The notes beneath the pieces are model-generated. The model made no database searches, had not been told where the DNA came from, and worked only from the letters and a program-made list of their open reading frames with translations. From assembly GCF_014158035.1 (NCBI RefSeq), contig NZ_JACFXW010000001.1, positions 992,001 to 1,056,000 of the forward strand: a stretch of DNA of 64,000 bases. Direction: 5' to 3'. Position 1 is the stretch's first letter; each line of letters opens with the position of its first letter. This document shows positions 28,353-37,351 of this stretch, one piece after another. The position numbers and the translations under genes were made by a program. The DNA comes from Rhizobium sp. G21 (GTDB lineage: Bacteria > Pseudomonadota > Alphaproteobacteria > Rhizobiales > Rhizobiaceae).

Positions 28353-30199
28353 ATGGCGAAGACGATCCGGCTGACGATGGCGCAGGCTATCGTGCATTTC
28401 ATGAAGGCGCAGAAGACTGTGATCGACGGCGAGACGCTGCCGATCTTCGGCGGCGTCTGGGCGATTTTCGGCCATGGCAATGTCGCGGGCATGGGCGAAG
28501 CGCTCTATCAGGTGCGCGACGAGCTTCCGACCTATCGCGCCCACAATGAGCAGGGCATGGCGCATGCCGCCGTCGCCTATGCAAAAGCCAGCTTCCGCCA
28601 GCGCTTCATGGCCTGCACGACCTCGATCGGCCCTGGCGCGCTCAATATGGTGACTGCCGCAGGTGTGGCGCATGTCAACCGCCTGCCGGTGCTGTTTTTG
28701 CCGGGCGACGTCTTCGCCAACCGCGCGCCGGACCCGGTGCTGCAGAGATCGAGAATTTCGGCGACGGCACCATTTCGGCCAATGACGCGTTCCGGCCGCT
28801 GTCGCGTTATTTCGACCGTATCACCCGTCCAGAACAGATCATGCCGGCGCTGAAGCGCGCGATGCAGGTGCTGACCGATCCGGTCGATTGCGGCCCGGTG
28901 ACGCTGTCGCTCTGCCAGGATGTGCAGGCCGAAGCCTTTGATTATCCGGAAAGCTTCTTTGCCGAGAAGGTCTGGAGCTTCCGCAGGCCGCAGCCGGATA
29001 CGGATGAGCTGGCCGCCGCCATCGCCGCGATCAAATCCGCCAAGTCTCCGGTGATCATCGCCGGCGGCGGCGTGCTCTATTCGCGCGCCACAGAAGAGCT
29101 GAAAGCTTTTGCTGAGAAGACGGGGATTCCTGTGGCCGTCACCCAGGCCGGCAAGTCGGCGATCGATGAGCGCCATCCGCTATCGATGGGCTCGGTTGGC
29201 GTGACCGGCACCTCCGCTTCCAACGCGCTGGCCGAAGCCGCAGATCTTGTGATTGCAGTGGGCACGCGCATGCAGGATTTCACCACCGGTTCCTGGGCGC
29301 TGTTCAAGGGTGACGGCGTTCGTTTCCTCGGCATCAACACCGCAGCCTTCGACGCCGCTAAGCACAATGCACTGCCGCTGGTGGCCGACGCGAAGGTTGC
29401 GCTCACAGCCATCACCGCCGCGCTGTCCGGCTGGTCTGCGCCGGCCGATGTCAAGACAAAGGCCGAAAGCCTGAAGGCAGAGTGGATGCAGGCGGCGGAC
29501 AAGGCCATGGCGCCCACCAACGCCCTGCCCTCGGATGCGCAGGTAATTGGTGCCGTTGCGCGCAATCGCGCCAATGAGAACTCGGTGCTGCTCTGCGCTG
29601 CGGGCGGCCTGCCGGGCGAACTCCACAAACTGTGGCCCGCCACCAGCCCCGGCAGCTACCATATGGAATACGGCTTCTCCTGCATGGGCTATGAGATCGC
29701 CGGCGGTCTGGGCGTGAAGATGGCGCGGCCCGACGCCGATGTCGTGGTCATGGTCGGCGACGGCTCCTATATGATGCTCAACCAGGAACTCGCCACCTCG
29801 GTGATGATCGGCAAGAAGATCACCGTCGTGCTGCTTGATAACAGGGGCTATGGCTGCATCAACCGGCTGCAGATGGGCACCGGCGGCGCCAACTTCAACA
29901 ACCTTTTGAAAGACGCCTATCACGAGGTGATGCCGGAGATCGATTTCGCCAAGCACGCCGAAGCCATGGGCGCGATTGCGCTGAAGGTCGCCTCGATTGC
30001 TGAGCTGGAACAGGCGCTTGAACAGACCAAGACAAATGACCGCACCACGCTGATCGTGATCGACACCGACCCATTGATCACCACGCAGGAAGGCGGACAC
30101 TGGTGGGATGTGGCGGTGCCGGAAGTCAGCCCGCGCGAAAGCGTCAACAAGGCGCACGAAGCCTATGTGAAGGCTCTCGCCGCCCAGCAGATCGGCTGA
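28353..30199 (+). CDS. iolD: 3D-(3,5/4)-trihydroxycyclohexane-1,2-dione hydrolase, frameshifted
   Basis: A ThDP-dependent ring-opening hydrolase of myo-inositol breakdown. The first 130 codons (RLTMAQAIVHFMKAQKTVID, ThDP Glu in NEQGMAHAAVAYAKA) run to VFANRAPDPVLQ. There one base is missing near 28744: adding C gives VLQQIENFGDGTISANDAFR and joins the second frame from PALKRAMQVL on. The ThDP-binding VMVGDGSYMMLN is intact. Repaired length is 615 residues, normal for IolD. The ATG at 28353 is preceded by GGGAGGA. Confidence 0.88.
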
Positions 30200-30251
30200 C
30201 CGGATCAGTTTACGAGGCTCGATGAGCGCCTCGCTGCATGTCAATGTTTTC

Positions 30252-30270
30252 CCGGAAGTACGACTTCCGG
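30252..30270 (+). repeat. Short perfect inverted repeat between iolD and iolE
   Basis: CCGGAAGT-ACG-ACTTCCGG. It resembles an IolR half-site pair (GGAA...TTCC) but with seven rather than six bases between. It is more likely an intercistronic mRNA hairpin that tunes expression or stability. Confidence 0.6.
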
Positions 30271-30294
30271 ACCAAGACTCTGAGGAGACCTCTG

Positions 30295-31212
30295 ATGAAA
30301 GCCAAACTCGGCATGTCGCCCATCGCCTGGTGGAATGACGACCTTCCGGATCTGAGCGACGACGTGTCGCTCGAGGAATGCCTGCGCCAGTCGCGCACCG
30401 CCGGCTTCACCGGCATGGAAAAGGGCCGCCGTTTTCCCGATGATCCCGACGTGATGCTGCCGATCCTGCGCGCCGCCGACGTGACGCTGTGCGGCGGCTG
30501 GTTTTCCGGCACGCTGACCATCGAGGATCTCTCGGCGAACAAGGACCGCATCGCGCCGATGATCGAGCTGTTCAAGGCGGTCAACGCGCCTTGCATCGTT
30601 TATGGCGAAGTCGGCCTGTCGATCCAGGGCGACCGCTCCAAGCCGCTGGCGACCAAGCCGCGCCTGTCTGACGACGAGATGAAGGTCTATGCCCGCAAGG
30701 TGACCGAGTTCGGCGAATGGTGCGCGGAACAGGGCATGCCGCTGTCCTACCATCACCACATGGCCGCCGTCGTGGAGACCGAGCCGGAGCTCGACGCCTT
30801 CATGAAGAATTCCGGCGAAGGCATTCCGCTGCTTCTCGACGCCGGCCATCTGGCCTTCGCCGGCGGCGACGTGCTGCGCGCCATCGACAATCACCATGCC
30901 CGCATCACCCATGTGCATGTGAAGGACATCCGCCGCTCCGTGGTCGATGGTCTGGACCGCTCCAAGCAGTCCTTCCTCGACGCCGTGGCGCTCGGCGCCT
31001 TCACCGTTCCGGGCGACGGTTCGCTCGATTTCGGCGCGATCGTCCAGCGTTTTGCCGATTACGGCTATGAAGGCTGGTTCGTGGTCGAAGCCGAGCAGGA
31101 CCCGAAGACTGCGCCGCCGCAGAAGATGGCGGAGATCGGTCATGCCGAACTGATGCGCGTGATGACGGCCGCCGGCTATACGGTGGAAACCGAAGGCTTT
31201 CCGAAGGGCTGA
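30295..31212 (+). CDS. iolE: Inosose dehydratase
   Basis: A 305-residue TIM-barrel metalloenzyme that dehydrates 2-keto-myo-inositol to the diketone substrate of IolD. Recognisable blocks are GMSPIAWWNDDLPDL, GFTGMEKGRRFP, the metal-site HHHMAAVVETE, LLLDAGHLAFAGGD, HVHVKDIR and FVVEAEQDP. The ATG at 30295 has GAGGAGA upstream and gives the family N-terminus. An in-frame ATG at 30238 would add 19 residues encoded by the intercistronic hairpin and is less likely. Confidence 0.92.
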   Translation: MKAKLGMSPIAWWNDDLPDLSDDVSLEECLRQSRTAGFTGMEKGRRFPDDPDVMLPILRAADVTLCGGWFSGTLTIEDLSANKDRIAPMIELFKAVNAPCIVYGEVGLSIQGDRSKPLATKPRLSDDEMKVYARKVTEFGEWCAEQGMPLSYHHHMAAVVETEPELDAFMKNSGEGIPLLLDAGHLAFAGGDVLRAIDNHHARITHVHVKDIRRSVVDGLDRSKQSFLDAVALGAFTVPGDGSLDFGAIVQRFADYGYEGWFVVEAEQDPKTAPPQKMAEIGHAELMRVMTAAGYTVETEGFPKG

Positions 31213-31257
31213 GGCGCAAGCGTCGGCCAAACGGCAGAGGACAAAGGGAGCGCGACC

Positions 31258-32055
31258 ATGCCGAAACTGCTGGTGAAACCCAAGGCCGACCACGGCCTCA
31301 TCCATGATGTGACGCCTGAAAGCGCCGGCTGGACCTATGTCGGATTTGCGCTTCATCGCCTGAAGGCCGGAGAAACCGTCTCGGCCAACACCGGCGACCG
31401 CGAGGCCTGCCTGGTCTGGCTGACCGGTAAGGGCAAGGCGACCGCCTCGGGCGAAGATTTCGGCGAGGTCGGCGAACGCATGAGCGTGTTCGACGGCGCG
31501 CCGCATGCGCTTTACGTGCAGGCCGGCTCCTCCTGGTCGGTGACGGCGACGACCGATCTCGAACTCGCTGTCTGCACGGCGCCGGGCGGCGAAGGGTTCA
31601 AGACCAGGCTCATCGCGCCCGGAACGCATCCTCAGTTCATGCGCGGCAAGGGCTCCAATGTCAGGCACGTGACGAATATCATGCCGGAGGACGACGGCGC
31701 GGCCGCTTCGCTGCTGGTGGTGGAAGTGATCACGCCCTCGGGCAACACCTCGTCCTATCCGTCGCACAAGCACGACCAGGACGACCTGCCAAACGAGAGC
31801 TTCCTGGAAGAGACCTATTACCACCGCCTCAACCCGCCGCAGGGCTTCGCCTTCCAGCGCGTCTATACCGACGATCGCTCGCTCGACGAAGCCATGGCGG
31901 TGGAGAATGGCGATGTGACCCTGGTGCCCAAGGGATATCACCCCTGCGCCACCATCCACGGCTATGACCTCTATTATCTCAACGTCATGGCGGGACCGAA
32001 GCGGGTGTGGAAATTCCACAACGCCCGAGAGCATGAATGGCTGCTTTCCACCTGA
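31258..32055 (+). CDS. iolB: 5-deoxy-glucuronate isomerase
   Basis: A 265-residue double cupin that isomerises 5-deoxy-glucuronate to 5-dehydro-2-deoxygluconate, the substrate of IolC. Metal-site histidines and Glu are in YPSHKHDQDDLPNE and ETYYHRL. The C-terminal HEWLLST is also a family trait. The ATG at 31258 follows AAGGGAG. It is last in the iol operon. iolA, iolG and the inositol transporter are not in this window. Confidence 0.92.
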   Translation: MPKLLVKPKADHGLIHDVTPESAGWTYVGFALHRLKAGETVSANTGDREACLVWLTGKGKATASGEDFGEVGERMSVFDGAPHALYVQAGSSWSVTATTDLELAVCTAPGGEGFKTRLIAPGTHPQFMRGKGSNVRHVTNIMPEDDGAAASLLVVEVITPSGNTSSYPSHKHDQDDLPNESFLEETYYHRLNPPQGFAFQRVYTDDRSLDEAMAVENGDVTLVPKGYHPCATIHGYDLYYLNVMAGPKRVWKFHNAREHEWLLST

Positions 32056-32104
32056 CTTGACATTCCGTCTCCTTGGCTCATCTTTAGGAACAAGGAGACC
32101 AGTC

Positions 32105-32341
32105 ATGAAGGTGACGATCGAACAGGCGCAATCCGATCTCGCCCGCCTTATCGAGCAGGCGGCCGAGACAGGGCAGGACGTGACTATCGCGGACGGCGAC
32201 AGGTCGGTCGCGACCATTGTGCCTTGGCCGAAGAAGCGGAAGTTCCATCTGGGCATTCTCAAAGATCAGCTCAAAGGCGACGCGCCGGACTTTCTTGAGC
32301 CAATGAGCGAAGAAGAGTTAAGGCTCTGGGAAGGCGGTTGA
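32105..32341 (+). CDS. Phd/YefM-type antitoxin
   Basis: A 78-residue antitoxin. The Phd N-terminus MKVTIEQAQSDLARLIEQAA and VTIADGDRSVATIVPW make the DNA-binding fold. The C-terminal FLEPMSEEELRLWEGG is the toxin-binding tail. Its TGA overlaps the ATG of the PIN toxin remnant (TGATG). The toxin appears dead, so this is probably an orphan antitoxin. Confidence 0.8.
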   Translation: MKVTIEQAQSDLARLIEQAAETGQDVTIADGDRSVATIVPWPKKRKFHLGILKDQLKGDAPDFLEPMSEEELRLWEGG

Positions 32342-32769
32342 TGGCGTCTTACCTGCCGAATACCCATGTGTGGGCATGGACCACCAATCTGGATCGGCGG
32401 TTACCGGGCAATATCGCAGCTATTATTCTGGACGCTGATATTATTTAGGTCAGCGCGATTTCCGTCTACGAAATCTGCCAGAAAGTTCGAATCGGAAAAT
32501 GGCCTGAGATGGAGCCGTTCACCGACCGTCTCCCGGAGCTTGCCGTCAATCAGGGCGGGCGGATTATTGACCTCAATCCCAGCATTGCGCGAAGCGCCGG
32601 CCTGCTCGATTGGGATCACCGCGACCCGTTCGATCGCATGCTCGCCGGCACCGCGCTGGAGATGGGGCTGCCGATCCTGTCCGCCGACAGCGCGTTTGAC
32701 GAACTGTCGGCTCGGCCGTCCTGGCCTGGGCGCGCATGGGTAACCCATCATCAACCATGCTGGACTTGA
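32341..32769 (+). pseudogene. PIN-domain (VapC-type) toxin inactivated by a nonsense codon
   Basis: The frame reads a PIN domain of ~142 codons, but codon 36 is TAG (32446-32448), between DADII and VSAISVYEICQKVRIGKW. In addition, the first catalytic Asp of the PIN signature (xLDTHxxxW) is Asn in LPNTHVWAW. Later acidic positions (DWDHRDPFDRMLAGTA, LSADSAFDEL) remain. Two independent lesions argue for real inactivation. Reinitiation at the ATG within KWPEMEPF would give only a fragment. Confidence 0.8.
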
Positions 32770-32894
32770 AACCTGTGCCGCAATGGCCCAGTCGACCTCA
32801 AAATCACGCGCTTCGATAAAATTGTAGCAATCCGCTTGAACCTGCCTCAACCCGCCGATGCTATTGTCGTCTTCAACCAGAAAGGAGGATGACC

Positions 32895-33266
32895 ATGCAG
32901 ATCCGGGAGTTCAAGAATTTCAACGACGTTCTGATGATCCAGAATCCGAAGCGCAGCTTCAAGATGCATAAGATAGACCGTCCGGGCACCATCATCCCCG
33001 TCGCGCCGCATCTGCAGATCAAGAAGAAATACAATACCTTGATCGAGAGCATCTCCTGCGGCGGCGCGCTTTTGAATTTCAGTCCCTATATCGACCTGCC
33101 GCGCAATTTCTTCCTGGTGATCATGGGCTCGTCAGAGGAGATCGGCTCGACGATGGTGCGCCGTGAAAAAGATCGCATGATGATCAAATTCAACATGTTC
33201 CTCGACGCGGGCTATCTGCAGACGATCGTCGGCGGCGTGTCGATCGAGGAACTCGAGGCCATCTGA
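32895..33266 (+). CDS. PilZ-like hypothetical protein
   Basis: A 123-residue protein. The C-terminal 75 residues follow a PilZ-like beta-barrel pattern (ESISCGGALLNFSPYIDLPR, FFLVIMGS, MMIKFN). The RxxxR of c-di-GMP-binding PilZ domains is not evident, so nucleotide binding is doubtful. A near-perfect Shine-Dalgarno AAAGGAGG ends six bases before the ATG at 32895. It abuts an earlier ATG at 32889, which is therefore unlikely to be used. It is followed by a second, better PilZ gene. Confidence 0.6.
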   Translation: MQIREFKNFNDVLMIQNPKRSFKMHKIDRPGTIIPVAPHLQIKKKYNTLIESISCGGALLNFSPYIDLPRNFFLVIMGSSEEIGSTMVRREKDRMMIKFNMFLDAGYLQTIVGGVSIEELEAI

Positions 33267-33293
33267 GCCAACTGCAAAGCGACGATATGCCCG

Positions 33294-33317
33294 GGCCGCC
33301 TCGCGCGGCCCTTCTTC
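33294..33317 (+). terminator. Rho-independent terminator after PilZ-like gene
   Basis: GGGCCGC-CTCGC-GCGGCCC followed by TTCTT, starting 28 bp after the stop. The T tract is interrupted by C. Confidence 0.65.
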
Positions 33318-33464
33318 GTTGAAACGGGTGGATTTCGTCCAAAACTCCCGAATTCGCACAGCCCTGTCGCTTAAATCTGGATTCGTTAAAATTCTAAGAC
33401 CGCCCTTGAGGCGGATTAAATGTTTGGGGTGGATTGTCGGGTCATGGAAACAAGGAGTGTGTCC

Positions 33465-33857
33465 ATGGCTGTAGGCGCAGAAGCGACGATCAGCACTGTT
33501 CATGTAGAGCAGGGCCTGGAAGCAAAGAAATTCGAACGATTCATCGTCAATAGACCCGGCGTGGTCTATTCCGTCCTCCCCGGGCTGGCGGGCCTTTCCC
33601 CGCGATCCTGTCAGGTGGTGGACATCTCTCGCGGCGGCGCCTGCTTGCAGATGTTTACGACCATCGGCCTTCCCGATCACTATTATCTTTCCTTCTCGGG
33701 TCTGGCGATCCGCATCGGCTGCGCCGAGGTCCATCGGCTCGACGGCCGCGTCGGCGTGCGGTTCATCAAGCCGCTGCCCGAGGGCCTGTTGTCGAAAATC
33801 GTGCGCGGCGATTTCATCGCCGGCGACAATCTTCCCGGACGCGTTCGTTTTCAATAG
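33465..33857 (+). CDS. PilZ domain protein
   Basis: About 130 residues from the ATG at 33465, which has AAGGAG nine bases upstream. Two in-frame ATGs upstream (33420, 33444) lack this. The PilZ core is VVDISRGGACLQMFTTIGLP, the D-x-S-x-x-G motif being clear, followed by the strand-rich YYLSFSGLAIRIGCAEVHRL and VGVRFIKP. The Arg-rich switch is weak, so c-di-GMP binding is uncertain. Such short PilZ proteins are numerous in rhizobia. Confidence 0.75.
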   Translation: MAVGAEATISTVHVEQGLEAKKFERFIVNRPGVVYSVLPGLAGLSPRSCQVVDISRGGACLQMFTTIGLPDHYYLSFSGLAIRIGCAEVHRLDGRVGVRFIKPLPEGLLSKIVRGDFIAGDNLPGRVRFQ

Positions 33858-33892
33858 GGTGATCCCGATCATGAATCAGGGCTCACACGCAT

Positions 33893-35005
33893 ATGTCGAC
33901 CTTCGAATATTTCACGCCGCTCGTCCGCGATCTTCCGGCCACCATCCCTTTCGTGGGGCCGGAAGCCATCGAACGGAACCGCAATCTCCTCGTCGCGGCG
34001 CGGATCGGCGCCAATGAAAACGGCTTCGGCCCATCGCCGCGGGTGAAAGCGGCGATGGCGGCGGCGATCGACGAGAGCTGGAAATATTCCGATCCCGAGA
34101 ATTTCGCGTTGCGCGAGGCGCTGGCGAACCATCTCGGCCTCGATCGCCATGAGGTCAATGTCGGCGAAGGCATCGATGGTCTGCTCGGAGAGATCGTGCG
34201 GATGACGATCGAAAAAGGCATGCCGGTGGTCACCTCGCTCGGCGGCTATCCGACGTTCAACTATCATGTGAACGGTTATGGCGGGCGGTTGGTGACCGTC
34301 CCCTACAAAGACGACAAGGAAGATCTCGACGGTCTTCTCGATGCAGTGAAGCGCGAAAAAGCGCCGCTCGTCTATTTCGCCAATCCCGACAATCCCATGG
34401 GCAGTTGGCACGACGCCGGGGCGGTTCTCGCTTTCGCCCGCGCCATTCCCGACGAGACCTTGCTGATCCTGGACGAGGCCTATGGGGAGACCGCCCCGCA
34501 AGGCACACTGCCCGCCAATGAAGCGCTGCTCGACCGGCCGAACGTGATCCGCACCCGCACCTTCTCCAAGGCCTATGGGCTGGCCGGCGCGCGCATCGGC
34601 TATGTCATCGCCGCCCGCGGCACGGCCCAGGCCTTCGACAAGATCCGCAATCACTTCGGCATGAACCGTGTCGGCGTCGCTGGCGCGATCGCAGCGCTCG
34701 CGGATCAGGATTATCTCGCCGACACATTGGCGAAGATCGCCGCCGCCCGGGACCGCATCGGCATGATCGCCCGCGCCAATGGTCTTGCTCCCCTACCCTC
34801 CGCGACGAATTTCGTGGCGATCGATTGCCATCGCGACGGGACTTATGCGCGCGCCATCGTCGATGGCTTGATGGAGGAAGGCGTGTTCATCCGGATGCCG
34901 GGCGTGGCCCCGCTCAACCGCTGCATCCGCGTCAGCGTCGGGCCGGAGAGCGATCTCGATCTGTTCGAGAAGGCGCTTCCCAAGGTTCTGGCGAAAATCG
35001 GCTGA
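33893..35005 (+). CDS. PLP-dependent class I/II aminotransferase, HisC-like
   Basis: A 370-residue fold-type-I aminotransferase. The PLP Schiff-base Lys is in RTFSKAYGLAGARIGY. The cofactor Asp/Tyr are in LLILDEAYGE, the Asn in YFANPDNPMGS, and the carboxylate-binding Arg in NRCIRVSVG. It resembles histidinol-phosphate aminotransferase paralogs, but GANENGFGPSP is slightly different from true HisC (LNxNExPxGPSP) and it is not in a his operon. Substrate is therefore open. Confidence 0.85.
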   Translation: MSTFEYFTPLVRDLPATIPFVGPEAIERNRNLLVAARIGANENGFGPSPRVKAAMAAAIDESWKYSDPENFALREALANHLGLDRHEVNVGEGIDGLLGEIVRMTIEKGMPVVTSLGGYPTFNYHVNGYGGRLVTVPYKDDKEDLDGLLDAVKREKAPLVYFANPDNPMGSWHDAGAVLAFARAIPDETLLILDEAYGETAPQGTLPANEALLDRPNVIRTRTFSKAYGLAGARIGYVIAARGTAQAFDKIRNHFGMNRVGVAGAIAALADQDYLADTLAKIAAARDRIGMIARANGLAPLPSATNFVAIDCHRDGTYARAIVDGLMEEGVFIRMPGVAPLNRCIRVSVGPESDLDLFEKALPKVLAKIG

Positions 35006-35123
35006 ACGCTGGCCAAAGAAAAGCCGCGGGCGCTGGGTGAGCGGTCGCGGCTTCAATATTCTGCTGCGTAAACCGCAGTCTTGGTCTTCACGTCTTTTGT
35101 GATGAGCGGCATGCGAATGACGA

Positions 35124-35387
35124 TCAGTGCATCGTCATCCATTCGCGGGCGGCGCGCAGTGCGCGGGCCAATTCCATCTTGGTCATCGACGGGGTCAGTT
35201 CGGCGCGCAGCATGGCGGCGCGTTCGGAGCCTTTGATCGCGGCGATGTTGAGCCATTTGTGCGCAGCGACCAGATCGATGTCGCAGCCCTGGCCCGTGGC
35301 GTACATCAGGCCCATGTCGCAGAAGATGTCGGCCTGGCTTTCGCCGCCCATAGCCGAATTCGAGATGTTCATGTCGTAACGCGCCAT
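35124..35387 (-). CDS. Small Sel1-repeat protein
   Basis: An 87-residue protein with one Sel1-like repeat (MGLMYATGQGCDIDLVAAHKWLNIAAIKGSE compressed into residues 25-55) and a charged helical tail. Similar short proteins are common and conserved in Hyphomicrobiales. I recall no assigned function. AGGGAC lies seven bases upstream of the ATG. Confidence 0.75.
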   Translation of the reverse strand: MARYDMNISNSAMGGESQADIFCDMGLMYATGQGCDIDLVAAHKWLNIAAIKGSERAAMLRAELTPSMTKMELARALRAAREWMTMH

Positions 35388-35834
35388 TGTCGTTGTCCCT
35401 GTTTAAGACGTTGTTTTCTTTTCACCCTGTTTTGCCTTGCATGAAGGCCGGACTGCGCTTGCCTATTCTTTTCGATCGCTCGGCGCTTTCCGTTTTTCGG
35501 CGGCGTTTACTGCCGTCCTTGTTATGGCTCTACTATGCCGAAGGGCTTTGAAAATTCGCCTAAAATGCATCCTTAATTTGCAGCAAACGAAATCCGAACA
35601 GCTGGTAAACTTATGTTTTTCTTAAGTATCCAACCGCCTGCGCTTCTCGGCGAATACGGAAAACTTTACGAAAATTTCAGCCTGCGGTTTTAATCGGCTC
35701 GTAACCATGGAAATCGATCGCGCGTTTTTGCAAGACGCGACTGCTGTTCAGTTTCCTGTTTTCTTCCAGGCAAATCGACGCTACCAATTCCGTGACGAGG
35801 CCTCTGGGACGGCCTTGCAGACTGGGAGGCATGG
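35388..35834. other. Intergenic region without a supported gene
   Basis: This 447-bp, relatively AT-rich stretch lies between divergent genes. It contains an open frame at 35437-35625 with no ribosome site and implausible composition, which I do not accept. Short T-rich and TTAA-containing segments are present, but I see no convincing sigma-70 or regulator motif. Confidence 0.4.
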
Positions 35835-36170
35835 ATGCGCAGATTTTTGACGGCACTTCTGATCATGGCGTCCGCGGGCGCGGCAATTGCGGCGGAACCG
35901 ATCGAGGGCAACTGGAAAACCAAGAGCGGCGAAACCGCCGCGATCGCCAAATGCGGCGGCGCTTATTGTGTGACGCTGAAATCAGGAAAGTTTTCGGGCA
36001 AACGTATCGGCACGATGTCCGGAGCCGGCGCCGACTACAAAGGCGAGATCACAGATCCCGAGAACGACAAGACATATTCCGGCTACGCGACCGTGTCGGG
36101 CGCTTCCATGAAACTCAAGGGCTGTGTGATGGGCGTGCTCTGCAAATCGCAGACCTGGACCAAGCTCTGA
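35835..36170 (+). CDS. DUF2147 periplasmic protein
   Basis: A 111-residue protein with a cleavable signal peptide (RRFLTALLIMASAGAAIAA). The small beta-barrel DUF2147 domain follows: EGNWKTKSG near the start, the G-x-x-YKGEITDPENDKTYSGYA core, and MKLKGCVMGVLCKSQTWTK at the end with its pair of Cys. The family is conserved and exported but of unknown function. A terminator follows. Confidence 0.85.
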   Translation: MRRFLTALLIMASAGAAIAAEPIEGNWKTKSGETAAIAKCGGAYCVTLKSGKFSGKRIGTMSGAGADYKGEITDPENDKTYSGYATVSGASMKLKGCVMGVLCKSQTWTKL

Positions 36171-36188
36171 TCGAGTTCCTCATGCGAG

Positions 36189-36219
36189 GAGGCGGGCCCC
36201 AGAGGGAGCCGCCTCTTTT
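36189..36219 (+). terminator. Rho-independent terminator after DUF2147 gene
   Basis: GAGGCGG ... CCGCCTC with a 13-base loop, followed directly by TTTT. It also lies just before the convergent end of the GST gene. Confidence 0.75.
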
Positions 36220-36223
36220 GTCG

Positions 36224-36924
36224 TTATCGAGCGCGTTGGCCGAAGAGGACTTTCTGCGCTTCCTTGTCTTCGGCGAGATTGGCCTGGCGTTCCCGCTCTT
36301 CCTTGCCCACGGCAATGCCTCTCAATAGCGCGGGGCGCTGATGCAGGCGCTCGAACCAGGCTTTGAGATGCGGGAAGTCGTCGAGATCCTGACCTTGGTT
36401 CTTGTACGGGATCACCCAGCCGATGCAGGCCATGTCGGCGATCGAATAGTCGCCGGCGAGGTAATCGCGATCGGCGAGCCGCTTGTTCATCACGCCATAC
36501 AGACGGTTGACCTCGTTGGTGTAGCGGTCGATGCCATATTGGATCTTTTCCGGCGCATAATTGCGGAAATGATGCGCCTGCCCGGCCATGGGACCGAGCC
36601 CGCCCATTTGCCAGAACAACCATTGGTCGACCTCGACGCGGGCGCGTTCATCGACAGGATAGAACTTGCCGAACTTGCGGCCGAGATATTGCAAGATGGC
36701 CCCGGATTCGAACACCGAGATCGGCGCGCCGTCGGGGCCTTCGGATCGACGATCGCCGGCATCCGGTTGTTCGGCGCGATCGCCAGGAAGGACGGCTCGA
36801 ACTGCTCGCCCTTCGAAATATTGATGTATTTGATCTGGTAAGGGGCTTCGAGCTCCTCCAGCATGATGGTGATTTTCCAGCCGTTGGGGGTGGGCCAGTA
36901 ATAGAGATCGATCGGTGCGGACAT
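36224..36924 (-). CDS. Glutathione S-transferase family protein (YfcG/Nu-like), frameshifted
   Basis: A 233-residue GST once one base is restored. The thioredoxin-like N-terminal half (LYYWPTPNGWKITIMLEELE, NNRMPAIVDP) is in one frame. It shifts at a CCCC run near 36740, where a fifth C gives PKAPDGAPISVFESGAILQY and joins the helical C-terminal half. The T-P-N-G around residue 12 is characteristic of Nu-class disulfide-bond oxidoreductases (YfcG/YghU) rather than conjugating GSTs. GGAG lies upstream of the ATG. Confidence 0.82.
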
Positions 36925-37065
36925 GGGCGTCTCCTTCCTCTGTCTGACGTTAGTTAGTGAGCCGGTTAATGGCCGGCAACCACTCTGAACCGAAAATGAA
37001 CATGAAGGTCAGCGCGGGTTCAGTCACATCTGGTTAGAGTTTTCTCCATCGAAGACGGGAATGGG

Positions 37066-37245
37066 ATGAAGCCTGAGATGAATGCGATCATGATACGCCG
37101 CTTTGCGATCATCTGCCTCGGCGCCGCGCTTTTTGCGATTGGTTTGCAGGTCGCGGTGGAAAATCATTCTCGCGCTCCGCATTTCGCCCAGTTCAATGTC
37201 GAAAGCTGCTCGAACCCGATGAACGCCAGCTGCGGAATTCGCTGA
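37066..37245 (+). CDS. Possible small secreted or membrane protein (59 aa)
   Basis: Starting at ATG 37066, the frame encodes 59 residues. There is a basic N-terminus, one hydrophobic helix (FAIICLGAALFAIGLQVAV) and a polar tail with two Cys (VESCSNPMNASCGIR). This looks like a signal peptide or single-pass anchor. The ribosome site is weak (GACGGGA), and a second ATG at 37078 is possible. It fills the otherwise empty gap between gst and amn. I do not recognise the family. Confidence 0.4.
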   Translation: MKPEMNAIMIRRFAIICLGAALFAIGLQVAVENHSRAPHFAQFNVESCSNPMNASCGIR

Positions 37246-37351
37246 ATCATCCCGCGCAATTGCCCTCATGCCGCGGCGCAGCGTGAAAAATTCGCGGGAA
37301 TGACCGATCCGGGACTGTTCAACTGTCATAAACCGCCTTCTATTATGGCCT

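Noticed and set aside
30252-30270. GGAA...TTCC between iolD and iolE as an IolR operator
   Set aside because: Spacing is seven, not six, and the perfect flanking arms are better explained as an mRNA hairpin.
35437-35625. Open frame of 62 codons in the gap before the DUF2147 gene
   Set aside because: No ribosome site, no family-like features, atypical composition.
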